Made by a program: the position numbers and the translations under genes. 64,000 nucleotides of DNA from Euptelea pleiosperma (lineage: Eukaryota > Streptophyta > Magnoliopsida > Ranunculales > Eupteleaceae). Positions 1-11,123 of this stretch are shown piece after piece. Within the stretch, counting starts at the first letter, position 1. Each line of letters starts with the position of its first letter. The stretch lies in assembly GCA_035048495.1 (NCBI GenBank), contig CM068540.1, forward strand, positions 18,894,829 to 18,958,828, read 5' to 3'. The notes beneath the pieces were generated by a model. The model saw only the letters and a list, made by a program, of their open reading frames with translations, was not told the DNA's origin and made no database searches.

Positions 1-1415
1 TTGTCGCTAAGCAAGAAGGGCTAGAAAACCCTAGGGTAAAAGACCCCAAACAATCTTGCAGATGAGCCATACGGCTACTCCCAATGAGGGAACGAGATGG
101 AGACCCATTAGTGGTTGAGTTATTGGGATAGGACATCCTTGCATTTTGCATACCTTGTAGATCATTGGTTATATATTAATTGTTATGCCATGCTTATCAC
201 ATGCTCCATTATATCCTTACTTTCCAATGATTATGCTTAGTTAACTTCATATGTAGATTAAGAGTGCCATGGGGTTACCCGTTGCACTACTGAGTTCGTT
301 GGACTCACGAAGTTTTGTGACACCGCACAGATGAGTTTGGCTTTAACCCAATGGATGACTCTTCGTGGGAAGTACCTGACGACGAGGAATACGAGGATGG
401 TGATCACGGCGAGCCTTTGAGGCATCGAAGGAATTCTAGTCCTTTAGACACTTTCTTGATAAAAACTAGTTATCCTTGATTTTGATTTTGGGCTTGTTCT
501 GGCCTATCTTTAGGAACTTGTTCATTTTTATCTTATTGATGATGCTTAGTTCTTTTTATTTGATAAACATAATAATTTGACATTATATGTTTATATGATG
601 GTAGTAGATTAGTGGTTAGGAATGGAAAATTGACCCTTCATAAACCCAGACCGAGTGTTGGACTCGAGAGACTAAAAGCCCTAGAAATGCCATATGAGAC
701 AGAACTATAATTTCATAACTATAAGGTATTTTCGGTAAGATAATTGATCGAATTTGCAATTGTCATAGAAGGACTTTTCTAAGGTCTATCAGTTATCTTT
801 CAAGCAATGTAAGCAATTTTCATAGATTCTTTGTGTAGATATTTATGGCCCAAACACTGACTATAGTACGAACTAGTATGTTCTAAACTTGAGCCAAACA
901 GACCTAGTTTTGGCCCTTTAGATGGCACCTTTGAGCTTGAAACTCAATAAGAGAGTTGTATCCAACTCAGAGAGCTATCTAATGGGCTTTAGAACAACCA
1001 AATCGGACATCGGATGAAGAAATGATGGCCATTTTACTGCAGCACTGTCCGGGTGCATTATAAGGACTGAAAAAATATGAGGAAAATTTATTTTCTCCGT
1101 TGGACCTAATTTTTGGTTTGAGACTTCCTTATACATAGTGGGTTAATGCCATATATAGTTTAAAAATCAAAAATAATTAATTTAGTATTTTTTCCATAAT
1201 TAATTCCATTACTTATTCTAGGGTCTAATTACCAAAATATGTTTAATCACTTAATGAACTGTGGTATAGATTGGCTTGTTTGAGGATGGATCCTAGTGGT
1301 TTAGAGTGACCCTTGGACTATTTGGATGCATTCATAGATCACCTCTAGGTTCGGGTATGAGGTTGACCCATGGATTTGCGGGTCGGATCTAGATACTGGG
1401 ATTTGGGGCGTGACA
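1..1415 (+). repeat. 3' part of a Ty3/gypsy-type LTR, plus orientation
   Basis: No host gene is visible here. The stretch ends at 1,405-1,415 in GGGGCGTGACA. The bases just before it (GGTCGGATCTAGA, from 1,381) resemble the end of the minus-strand LTR at 56,750-58,931, which also closes with a GGTCGGATC-like block followed by GGGGTGTGACA. The family comparison supports an LTR terminus. The left end lies outside the window, and no retroelement ORF is left in it. Confidence 0.5.
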
Positions 1416-2319
1416 CATCCACTCTGCTGGATCTACCTTCATTCTTAGTCTCTCATATTAGAATTGCTTGTTGAGATAGATCTAGTACTGCTCCCCTTCC
1501 CTTTGGAGTGCTAATCATTCATCTAGTCATAGTAGCAGGTGTTCCCATACGGTTCGATGACAAAGTTGGGTACGTGCCCCCAATCGACAACTCATGTATT
1601 CCAAGAAGTTTTCTGCGATCCCCGACTTGCATAGGAAGGATGGAGTCATTGATATTGAAAGTGAGTTAAACTGACGTTGGAGTTCACTATGATTTTTTGT
1701 GGGAAGTTTCTCTTATATTCTATGTATAAATATAATTTTTTTGTAGGTGGATGAAATCTATGTATTTCTTTTTGTAAGGATTCATCCCAGTAAAATGTGT
1801 ACTTAGAGAATGAATGCAAATATGTTATAGTATTATTTAAAAAAAGAAAGGGTTCAACGAAGGCCCTTTCCATGCTGTCGACAATGGTACTACTGCAGCT
1901 TCCTCCTTTTCTTATTTCCTTTCTTTTTCTCTTCGTGAAGAATATCTCTAGACTCCAGAGACCTCATAAAGAAGCAGGTCTTCGGGTATAAAACAAGTAC
2001 CCCTGCTGGATTGCAGGGTCTCTGGGTGTTTGACCACCTGTAGGACAGTTTCTCTTTCCCTTAGCTCTTGCCACTGGCCTTGTCTCTACCTCTTCATTCG
2101 GAATCTAAGAAAACTGGATAGATGTGACACCCCCAGGGTAAGTTATCTTCTATAGGGTAGGTTTTCTAGTCTAAACTATCATTGTCTTTCTTAGAATTCG
2201 CCCATGTACTTGCATAGGTCCTATTGTGGCAACATTGATTTGTCCCTCATCGGGATAGAACCAAGCATCCACATAGTGGGATTTGTACCCTACAAAAGGT
2301 CTGTTCAAGACTGTGAGTC
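1416..2319. other. Gene-free degenerate retroelement sequence
   Basis: This sits between the LTR end and the retropepsin remnant. Reading frames are short and broken on both strands. It is probably the rest of the same decayed gypsy internal region, but I recognise no domain. A second terminal-like TGTGACACCCCC motif occurs near 2,123-2,134. Confidence 0.35.
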
Positions 2320-2698
2320 GGCGTTGGCCACTGTTCCCCAAGTATTTGAAGCATTGGTGGAAAGAATACAGGACTCCTTTGTAGAAGTGAATCCACGGTC
2401 AACCAAGCAAAAGGTAGTAAGATGGAGTAATATCCAAGACATCAAATTCATGATAGTCATCCGTCCTTATCTAAAGGGAAATTGTGTTGATAGAACATTG
2501 AACTAGCCGGCCAACACCATGGATGTACACTGCCCGAGTTGTGTTAATACAGGAGTTAGGGATCCCCAAAACCTCAAGGGAGTCAAGGGGTGCCACGTTG
2601 ACAGAAGACCCGATGTCAATCAGGGTCCTCCGAATGGTGACATCACTAGCTTGGACAAGGATGTCTAGTGGGTGATTATGCATAGGCTCACTACACAT
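2320..2698 (-). pseudogene. Decayed Ty3/gypsy retropepsin (pol protease) fragment
   Basis: Read on the minus strand, this encodes an aspartic protease remnant. The active-site region appears as TLIDIGSSVNVAPLDSL, where the third residue of the usual D-T/S-G triad is kept and the T is replaced by I. About 60 residues later comes FDVLDITPSYYLLLG, a stop, then PWIH and an HQC motif. This matches the FxVLDIPxSYNLLLGRPWIH block of plant gypsy proteases, which process the Gag-Pol polyprotein. In-frame stops and the lost residue mark it as dead. No RT or integrase follows. The family is clear; the lineage (Tat/Ogre-like) is inferred. Confidence 0.7.
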
Positions 2699-2719
2699 TG
2701 ATAAGTATGAAATTCAGTC

Positions 2720-4177
2720 CATTCTCTTTATTCATAATACCTAGAAAGGGGTTGATTAGGTATGAAAATTCTCTTTAATCTAACACAATTTCTTGGTCTA
2801 GTAGGGGAAATAAAATTGCGTACCATAGTATTAAAAATAGTTGATTGATTAGAATATGATTATCACAATCGATGTAGATCGAATATATCTCCGTGATATA
2901 TTTTTTTATATCGTTTGTAATAATCTAAAAAGATACGAAAAACAAACAATCAACATACAACACATGCGAGTTTTTGCGTGGAAACCTTAGTCAAGGAAAA
3001 TTATGGGACCACATCCAGACGAAAAGTATCACTAACTGGAAAGTAACGAGTTACAAAAGTTACTTACGCAGCACCGTTGCAAATACAGCTTCCAACTTTA
3101 GCCAAGACCAACTGCTGGCGTGTCCATATCCTCTGGCTCCACGCTACGAATCCACGAGCGTTCTTCCAATCACAAAGCATTTACCATTTGTTCAATTTAG
3201 TACACCCCCAACCTACCGTCAATTAGTACACACTGATCTTAATTCTCACGCAACGGTCGCTACCGCAAGTGAAGGATTCAGTACACCCTGAACTCCAAAG
3301 TCCCTCAAATAGTGTTAAGATGCACTAGTACTCTTTAACTTGCTAGGTTATGATTTTTGATGAAAAACCTAGACAGAGTGGAGATCAAGCACTAAGCTTT
3401 GATCAAAGGAGAAGAGAAAAGCTCACAATGATAGTAATGTGAACTAGGGCTTCCTCTTCGTAATGGACAACTCTTCTTTAAAAATGCACTCTTGTTGTCT
3501 ATCAGTGTGTATCTAATAAAGCCTAAGATGAGCTCTATTTATAAGAGTCTGGAAGCCCAGAGTCGTGCAAATAATGGAAAAGTGGGACCACAAAAAATAG
3601 ATCTAAAATTTGTTAATTCCTACGAAGTCCAATCGATTGTACTGTACTGATGGGTTTTTGTTCATCATTGCAATCGATTGTACTCATGGTCCAATCGATT
3701 GTATACTTTGGAAATTCTATCCCGGATGGTCCAATCGATTGGTTCTTACAGTCCAATCGATTGTACTTTTGGGATGTTCTGTCCCATAGAGCCCAATTGC
3801 CTGGTTCTCACAATCCAATCGATTGGACTTCCCTTAGTCAATTTTATACTTCTTTTGCACATTGATATGGGTCTGTCCTGTGACTAGGTATGACCATTAT
3901 ATTTTTATGTATTAAAATCTATTCCTATGGCTAATAGGTCACTTACCTTCCTATGCGAGCGGACACAGTCTTCAACGGACAATTAGCAATTCCTCAGATG
4001 ACTCATGTCGTCAACCGTCTGATTCTTGTGATCTTTGTCTTTTAGTCTTCACGTAGCCGGCGAAGAATGCGTACTACGACACCTTCAAAGCTACACTGGT
4101 GCTCGTAGGAAAGGTTACAATAATGTTTATGTCACTCAGAATCTCTGTCAAAACTAGAATTTGAATTTATTCTTTAC
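2720..4177 (-). repeat. LTR-like dispersed repeat, copy 1 (family D)
   Basis: About 1.46 kb, homologous throughout to 14,570-16,102. Shared landmarks are the motif ACCTAGAAAGGGG / ACCTAGAAGGGGGAG near the left end, GTGGAAACCTTAG in the middle, TATTTATA-type promoter boxes, a cluster of CAATCGATTG palindromes, and a right end reading CTTTACAAA. On the minus strand the left end reads like the close of copia LTRs here (CCCCTNNCTCTAGG type), so I place it in minus orientation. It abuts LTR 1 of the composite element. No protein coding. Confidence 0.55.
3629..3832. repeat. Cluster of CAATCGATTG palindromes inside the family D LTR
   Basis: Six copies of the 10-bp perfect palindrome CAATCGATTG occur within about 200 bp, mostly preceded by TC and spaced irregularly. 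The homologous repeat at 15,461-15,750 has a comparable but more decayed cluster. Their position within an LTR suggests U3 cis-elements, but no binding protein is known to me. Confidence 0.8.
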
Positions 4178-5306
4178 AAAGTATACTCATTGTGTTGTCA
4201 ATTCCAGAACAACCCTAGATATTTATGTAACCACTATTGATCTATTACCATTGACTTGGGAAAACATGTCTCGATGATTCTGAGAGTGTCAATGATGCAA
4301 CCCTTGGTGCGCAGCAGGATTAAATAATCATAGACTTAGAAAACCCTAAGAAGTCCACATGGACATATTTGAAGCCCCCTTGCAAATCACAAGAAACCCC
4401 CATGAACGGGACTCCTTAATCTGTCCAAGTGACAGATAGGTTGACCGGTCTTAGAAGACAGGGTGACCAGAAGGGGAACGCACAGTCGATCGGTCTCATA
4501 GACCGGGTGCCTGGTCAAACTAGGCGACCGATGATAAATGACCTGTCGACTGGCCTATGCTATCCTCGAATCACACGCTCGCATTTCCCTACCCCTCCGA
4601 CTATAAATACCCATCCCCTTTCATTCATTCTTCACCATGCACTCAGGCTTCTCTTGAGCTCTTCATCACCAAGAGAATAGTTCTAAGCTTCTTTGCTCTT
4701 GTTCTTACTCCCTTGCCTTCATGCTTGCTTCGGTGATCTAGCTTGCTAGCCTTGTGAGAGATTGACTTCGGTGGTCCACGTTCTTCGATTTTGAATTGAC
4801 TTGGGTGATTGGTGTGCATTGCGGTTCTGACTTGCAGCCTTGGTTAAAGCTTCAGCATCATCGAAGCTACGTTCATTTACTAAGAGATAACTTTGTTTAT
4901 TGGGAGTTTTATCATAAGAATCACTCCAATAGTAATTATATCCATCTATATTATTGTGCTGCTCGAGTCAAGAATAGATCTTGACTGAATTTGAGTTCGG
5001 TTGTGACCTTACTTCGTTAAATATCGATTGCGATCGAGACGGGGTCCTTTACTCGATGCAATATTGTAAGGTTACTAAGGTATTGAATTAAAAAGGTGCT
5101 AAGGCTTAGTGAAGCCATTTGGAAAGTGGACATAGGTGTTGATTCACCGAACCACTATAAATATTTGTGTTGTGAATTATTGTCTATTTACTTTTATTGG
5201 CTTGGTTAATTTTTCTGTCCAAGCATATTACTAACCAACTTATGTTAAAATTAATATCTATTCACTCCCTTCTAAATCATCCTGTATCACTATCAAGGGA
5301 ACTTCA
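4178..5306 (+). mobile_element. LTR 1 (5' LTR) of the composite SIRE-like copia array
   Basis: About 1.13 kb. It aligns end to end with 10,026-11,123 and 36,803-37,807, and in inverted form with 60,372-61,475. It contains a TATA box (TATAAATA at 4,602-4,609) and clustered GGTCGACC-like motifs upstream of it. It ends in AGGGAACTTCA at 5,306 and is followed immediately by a Met-tRNA primer site, which fixes its role as a 5' LTR. The first few bases differ from the other copies (GATAAGTATAC is reduced to AAAGTATAC), so the left edge is eroded or was disturbed by the adjacent repeat. Confidence 0.85.
4602..4609 (+). promoter_or_regulatory. LTR TATA box
   Basis: TATAAATA followed by CCC. The same box is at 10,478-10,485 and 37,172-37,179, and in reverse at 61,060-61,067 in the four family A LTRs. 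This conservation supports it as the retroelement core promoter. Confidence 0.6.
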
Positions 5307-5308
5307 AT

Positions 5309-5320
5309 TGGTATCAGAGC
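5309..5320 (+). other. Primer binding site, initiator Met-tRNA
   Basis: TGGTATCAGAGC lies 2 bp after the LTR end. This is the standard copia primer site complementary to the 3' end of plant initiator methionine tRNA. It is the only intact one in the composite array; the equivalent after LTR 2 has been deleted. Confidence 0.9.
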
Positions 5321-5399
5321 CTAACACTTTTGCAACTATTTAAATATCTAAATGATATCATTTTCCTTGATATAGCTATGAGAAAATAACGTAACTTTG

Positions 5400-8230
5400 T
5401 TTCTCGACCTCATTGTTTGATGGTTCAAACTATACCTACTAAAAGGCTAGGATGACTTTATTCCTAAAATCACTTGATGGAAGGATTTGGGAATCCATTG
5501 AAGTGAGCTGGACTTAGCCTACGAAAAAATCACTGTTAGCGATCAAACCACAGTCATAACTAAGAATAAAAATGCTTGGTCTATTATAAATAAAGATGCA
5601 AATAATAGTTGACATTCCCTTTTAGTTACCACGTTATGTCCTAGAGGGGTGTGAATATGACAATCTTTAATTTCTCTACGAATTCTATATGGATTAAAAA
5701 TTAATGATCACACAACGGGGAAAAGGATCAAACAATCAAAATACGAATCATCCACGGAACATAGATATGAAAAAATCTGAGACAAAATATGCAAACATTC
5801 ATAATCACACGATACTCAAATTTATAGTGGTTCGGCGACTCCGCGCCTACGTCCACTGTCCAATACTCAACACGAGTAGTATTATATTATTTCAATCATG
5901 CATTACAATATTTTCAATCGAAATAAATAATCGACCAACTAAGATTTACTTAGTCTCAATCTAACGAGAATCGCTTCTCGCTCACCTAGAAAGTCAACCT
6001 AGGCCAGTAGTCTTTTAGAGCTAGAATCACTCTTATCATGGATCTATGATCCTCAACTCGATCTATACAAGAATCACTTATCGATTCACCTAGAGAGTCA
6101 CACTAGGCCCGTACTATTTTAGAGAAATGGATTTCTCAAGGATTCTACATTCTTCAACTCAATTTGATGAGTACTCAATCATCCACCAACCACAAATAAT
6201 CAAGTTTGATAATTTTAAATTCATTTTAAAAGGTTTGTTCTAAGAAATACTTACATTTTGATGAATTCGATAAAATGGAGAATCCTCAGAAAAGAATTCA
6301 GTACCACAAAGACACTCTGCCAAGATAATTCTCTTCTAGGAAGATGATTATAGGAATCAATACACTTGTAGTCTCTTCAAACAATTAGAGCATTCACAAA
6401 TGATGAACTAAGTTTGCTTAGGTGAAGCTCTCTCAAATTACAAATCTCTAGACTCAAGAGATGTTAATCAAAGGATGGGAGTCAAGAGATAACTTGATTG
6501 GATTTTCTCATTGATGGGTTTAGACTCAAATATATAAAGCTATTCGCAATCAAAAGAAACGGACCTAAAAGAGATGTTCGAATGACTTAGGTGCGCCAAA
6601 AATCACACAAGAGATTGAGTCAAAAAGAGATTCGGAATAGGTTGGGTAGACCGCACTCCAGTCGGCCGCACAATATGGTAGGTCCACCTCTCAGGTCAAA
6701 ATGAAAAATCTTTCATAGATGGGTCCGGTTGACCAGTCAAAGTCAGTGGACTCCGGTCGCCCACTCAAAATGGTCGGTCGTTCGATCTTCGTATACCTTC
6801 ATCAATAAAACCGAAAAAATTCTAAATCTATCCTTTATGATCAGGATAGCTTCCAAACAGTACTAAAAATATCCAAGGGACATCTAGGATCAAATTTATC
6901 CACTGCCAACGTGTGGTGCACCTTTAGATGTATGCAACTAACTGCAACATGAGATTTCATCCTAAAACTACTACTATTGAAGATAGATAATATTAAAATT
7001 GAAGAATTGATAGTTTATATTCAAAATTTTGAATTAAAACTTCAATTGTTAAAAAGGGGATAGCCCTAAAAACTTCTAATAGCGATAACTCTTATGAATA
7101 TAATGATTTAGATGAAGAAGTTGCTCTAATCTCTAAAAGATTCAAAAATATCTTTAGAAACAAAGATAAAAAGAAATTTTGTAATTAAAGAGAGAAAACC
7201 CTTAACAACTATTTGGAAATCACTAAAAAAGAATTTCAATATTATAAATATAGGGACTTTGGTCACATCTCTAGTGAATGTGCTAATAATAAAAAGAATA
7301 AAGCTATGAAAACAACTTGGGATTATGATTCTGATAATGACTCTGTTAATGATTATACTGATTAAATAAAGGCTTTAATGATTAAATCAAACTTTAATAC
7401 TATTCATTTCTTTGATAAAGAAGATAGTGAAATCAATGTAGAATCTAGTGATAAAGGTAATGAAGATAATAAAAACTTACAAGAAGCTTATAATTATCTA
7501 TATCAAGAAAGTATAAAACTTGTTAAAATCTATGATAATCAAAAACTTAAAATAAAGAAGCTTTATGATGAAAACTCCACACTCACTATAAAAATCTACA
7601 AAATTACGTAAAAACAAAAGGGGAAAGAAATAGAACATGATAGTAAAACTTTCAAAATGAAAACTCTCAACTAAAACTCATAAATAATGAATTAGAAATA
7701 ATGAATACTAACTTAATAAAAACTATCACTCAAGGCAACTCTAAATTAGAAAATATGATAACTATGGGAAAAGACTATAATAACAAAAGATGATTAGGTT
7801 ATGAAAAAACCAAAGATAATTCCACTAAGAACTCTCACACTAAAATTATTTGTAAAAGCAAAGGATAATACTATTCATAACAAACAAACCCTTATAAACA
7901 ATAGGCTTACACAAAATAAGCAAATTTTTCTAAAAATTACAGATAAAATCGCTAAAAGTAAACCAACTATAATAACTTGACATTATTGTAAGAAAAATAG
8001 TCATATGAAATATAATTACATAATTGAATTAGAAAAATTAACTTGGAATAGAAAAGGGAAGTTGAAAATAAAAACCAATCTCTAAATAGAATAAACTTGA
8101 TTAACTAAGAAAAATACTTAATCAAACAAATTGAGATTCCAAAAATAAAAACTTTGAATCTACATAAACAAATTAACACCCTAAGATTTCCAATTACAAA
8201 CTTAAATCACAAAATAAACCTTAAAAACTC
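5400..8230 (+). pseudogene. SIRE-like copia gag, internal region 1 (broken)
   Basis: This is capsid/nucleocapsid coding sequence, read in shifting frames. Near 5,425-5,520 it gives a DGSNYxYWKARM-like start and a LKSLDGRIWESIE stretch typical of the UBN2/gag of SIRE-type elements. An inserted LTR (5,610 to about 6,950) interrupts it. Further on are a zinc knuckle at about 7,235-7,285 in which two cysteines have become tyrosines, a coiled-coil-rich stretch at 7,378-7,611, and a second CX2C knuckle near 7,978-8,015. Multiple stops make it non-functional. No protease-integrase-RT follows before the envelope-like ORF. The better-preserved equivalent is internal region 2. Confidence 0.75.
5610..6950 (-). 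mobile_element. LTR of another SIRE-like family (family E), inserted in gag 1
   Basis: Homologous to 38,377-38,916 plus 44,832-45,954. It begins TGACATTCCC, and its end is ragged compared with the other copy. It interrupts gag between the blocks that align to 11,300 and 11,610 of internal region 2. It carries a GTGGTTCGGCGACTC motif and GGTCGNCCG clusters. It shows the uninterrupted target (about 6,145-6,165) of the CACTA insertion present in the other copy. Orientation is inferred from the terminal motifs. Confidence 0.65.
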
Positions 8231-8337
8231 TGATAACCGAAGGGTTCTTCATAGAAATTATAAGGAACTGACTCTTTATCTATTTCAATATCCGTTAGTT
8301 GCTTTTTCTTCTGTTTGTTTAAAACTTTCTTGCATTC

Positions 8338-10025
8338 AGATGTCTGCATCTGAGAGCTCTTCTGAGGATGGATCTACAATCCCCTCTAAGAAATCTAATT
8401 AACTCCAGAGGAGTTCCACCTTTGGATGACAACTTTTGATTCTCCTAAAAGAAAAGATTTTCTCGTCTCATCAAGCACACAAGAAACCTCTCTCCTTCAG
8501 AAGATGGGATTCTCACCAATATGTGCAGAGCATGGCTCTCAGTCAAACAGAGTGAAACTTCTGAGCTCGACTTTATCTCTCATGAGATTCCTCATACTCC
8601 TCAATCTGATGAGGAAGTTACTTCAAAGGGGAAGATAATCATTCCAATAGAATTTACCACTGAGGATGAGGAAGGTACTGTTGGAGACAACTTTGAACTC
8701 ATTCGGTGGTATTGAGTAATCTGGTGGAAAATAGTTTCTTAAAACTTTTACATTATCACACAGATCTTTGAAAATTGTAATAACTTTAATTACCCGTGTT
8801 TCAAACAGATTACTGCTAATCATTAGCATTGGTCTTAGGGTTTCAAGCTCAATGGGATGGAAACGGTAGTTAGCAACTCCAGTGAGTTCTCTCAGATTGA
8901 CATTAAAGACAATCTCTATCTAAGGAAAGAGGGACATACCATCATTAAGTAGGCCTAGTGCATCTCCTTCCTTGTGAGAACTACTTATTGTTGGTTGGAC
9001 GAAACTTAATTGGTAAGTTAAAACTCTGCATATTTCCTCTCAAAACCTTGGCTTAATATCTCATATCTTGATATACTCATTGATAAGATATTAGATAACC
9101 ATTCATGCTTAAAAACTCTTCGAATAATTGATTATCCATTGGAATTAGTGTCCTAGGACGTGGGGCCCATCGGTCGACCAGGCGCGCTCTATTAAATTTG
9201 TGAAAACCAAACCTGAACCTCCATTTTGGGGTTTAAAAATCTAAAATCTTCACTCCACTCTCATTTCTTTCAACTCAGATCCTCTCCCCTACTCTTTCCC
9301 ATCCCTCTAAACCTTTTGAAACCTCTTTGTCTATTGATTTCTCAAAATCAAACCTAAACCTTCAAAACCCCTTTTTTTTAAACCTAACTCTAAATCCTAC
9401 AAAATGCATCAAGAGGCAAGTGGGGACGACATTTGGCGGGAGAACAAGGCAACGAAGAGTACCAACTCTTTATCAACGGGCAATCTCAAGCATAATACAA
9501 CCAAAAAGGAATCAATTGGCTGATTGCTTTGGAACGGGATGTTCTCCAAGATCACCCACACTTGATCAAAGTCCGAAAAATATTTGACGATGCTAGTTGG
9601 ACTCCTCTCCTCGACTTCAACGGTACCAATCTTCTCATTCTTGTTCGATATTTTTATTACAATGTGTTTGCCAACACCAAAGACCCCTTGGGTTCAAAAC
9701 ATTAGTGAAGGGTGTAGTTATGACTATCACCCCATATTTGATTTCCTGTCATTGGGATCCCACGTCCCATTAGTAGTGGAATATACCCACCTAAGACCCC
9801 TCTTGTGAATAAAGATGACATCATGAATGATTTGTTCACTGCACCTTTTTATTGGCATGAGAAAATGATGAATGTTATGGCCATCAATTTAAAACCTCTC
9901 CAACAAGTCATTTTTCTCATCCTCTCATATAATCTGATCTCCAAAAAGGGTCATCATTATGAGATTAGGTCGGGAGATATTTTGAAAAACCCGATTGTTC
10001 CTTTCCCTCCAGATAAAGTACATTG
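8338..10025 (+). pseudogene. Envelope-like ORF of SIRE-type copia, internal region 1
   Basis: It begins with a serine/acid-rich stretch (MSASESSSEDGS) at 8,340, then a conserved MCRAWLSV... PIEFTTEDEEG segment (8,521-8,715). After a C-rich, frame-broken middle it gives the plant retroelement domain with ASWTPLLDFNGT and ARYFYYN-like motifs (about 9,585-9,665), then NKDDIMNDLFTAPFYWHEKMMN (9,805 on). This resembles the plant transposon/envelope-like domain found 3' of pol in SIRE/Maximus elements; its function is unproven. It stops abruptly at LTR 2, so the C-terminus, 3'UTR and polypurine tract are missing. The reading frame is broken by several frameshifts. Confidence 0.65.
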
Positions 10026-11123
10026 TGATAAGAACACTCCTTGTGTTGTCAATTCCAGAACAACCCTGAGTATTTATGTAATCTCAATTGATCAATTACT
10101 CTGGACTTAGGAGAGCATGTCTGGATGATTCTGAGATGGGCAATGAGGTGATCCTTGATGCGCAACGGGTACTAAAGAATCGTGAACTTGAGAAAAACCC
10201 TAAGAAGTCCACTTGGACATAATTGGATCCCCCCAACCTATCATGTGAGAAACCCATAAGCAGGACCCCAAAATATGTTAAATTGTCAGACGGATTGACT
10301 GGACTTGGAGATGGGGCGACCGATGGAAAATGATCGGTCGACCGGTCAATGAGACCGGGCACCCGGGCAGGCCGAGTGACCGGGCACCCGGGCAGGCCGA
10401 GTGACCGATAGGAAATGATCGATCCACCGACTTTGGATATCCTTCAATTGTGACCGCGTCCTTCCCCTACCTTCTACTATAAATACCCCATACCCCTTCT
10501 CTTGAGTTCTTCATCACCAAGAGATTTGTTCTTGCTCCCTTGCTCGTTGGCCTGCTTGCTTACTTTGGCAGTTCTCGTGCTGCCCTCTGTGGGAGATTGG
10601 CTTCGGTGGTCTGCGTTCTTTGGTTCCAGATCGACTCATGCGATTGGCTTGTGCTGTGGTTCTAAGTCGTAGCTTCGCTTGAGTTTCAACAACGAGGCTA
10701 GATTCTTGCTCGATATCAATTGAGAGGTAATTTTGTTTATTGGGAGCCTTCTTTTTAGAAAAGCTCCCCATATTGATAATAACCATTAATACTATAACTG
10801 TGCTTGAGTCAAGATCAATTTTGGCTTAGCTGGAGTTTGGTTGCAACCTTACTCCATTAATTATCGATTGAGATTGAGACTAGGTTCTTTACCCTATTCG
10901 ATATTGTAAGGTTTCTTAGGTATTGAATTAATAAGGAGCTAAAGTTCAGTGCAGCTATTTGGAAAGTGGACATATGTGTTTAATTCATCAAACCACTGTA
11001 AATATCTGTGTTGTTTAATGTTGTCTATTTTCTTTTACTGTTTTGGTTGATTAATTTGTTTAAACATATTAGTAACCAGCTCTGGGATAAAAATTAATAG
11101 ACTTGTTCACACCCATCTATAGG
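10026..11123 (+). mobile_element. LTR 2, shared middle LTR of the composite array
   Basis: It starts TGATAAGAACACTCC and aligns along its length with LTR 1 and LTR 3. TATA box at 10,478-10,485. The last ~40 bp and the primer site are lost: sequence jumps from ATCTATAGG directly to the gag GGCTCAAATTATG block. On its left the envelope-like ORF runs straight in without a polypurine tract. It therefore sits between two internal regions and belongs to both. Confidence 0.8.
10353..10402 (+). repeat. Exact 25-bp tandem duplication in LTR 2
   Basis: Two head-to-tail copies (10,353-10,377 and 10,378-10,402) of a GC-rich unit containing GGGCACCCGGGC. LTR 1 and LTR 3 lack the duplication. It lies about 75 bp upstream of the TATA box in a cluster of GACCGG motifs. 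Confidence 0.9.

Noticed and set aside
2204..2506. 100-codon plus-strand ORF
   Set aside because: It is the antisense shadow of the gypsy retropepsin remnant, which has recognisable motifs on the minus strand.
3629..3832. CRISPR-like array of short repeats
   Set aside because: The repeats are 10-bp palindromes with irregular spacing in a plant LTR; no uniform spacers and no cas genes.
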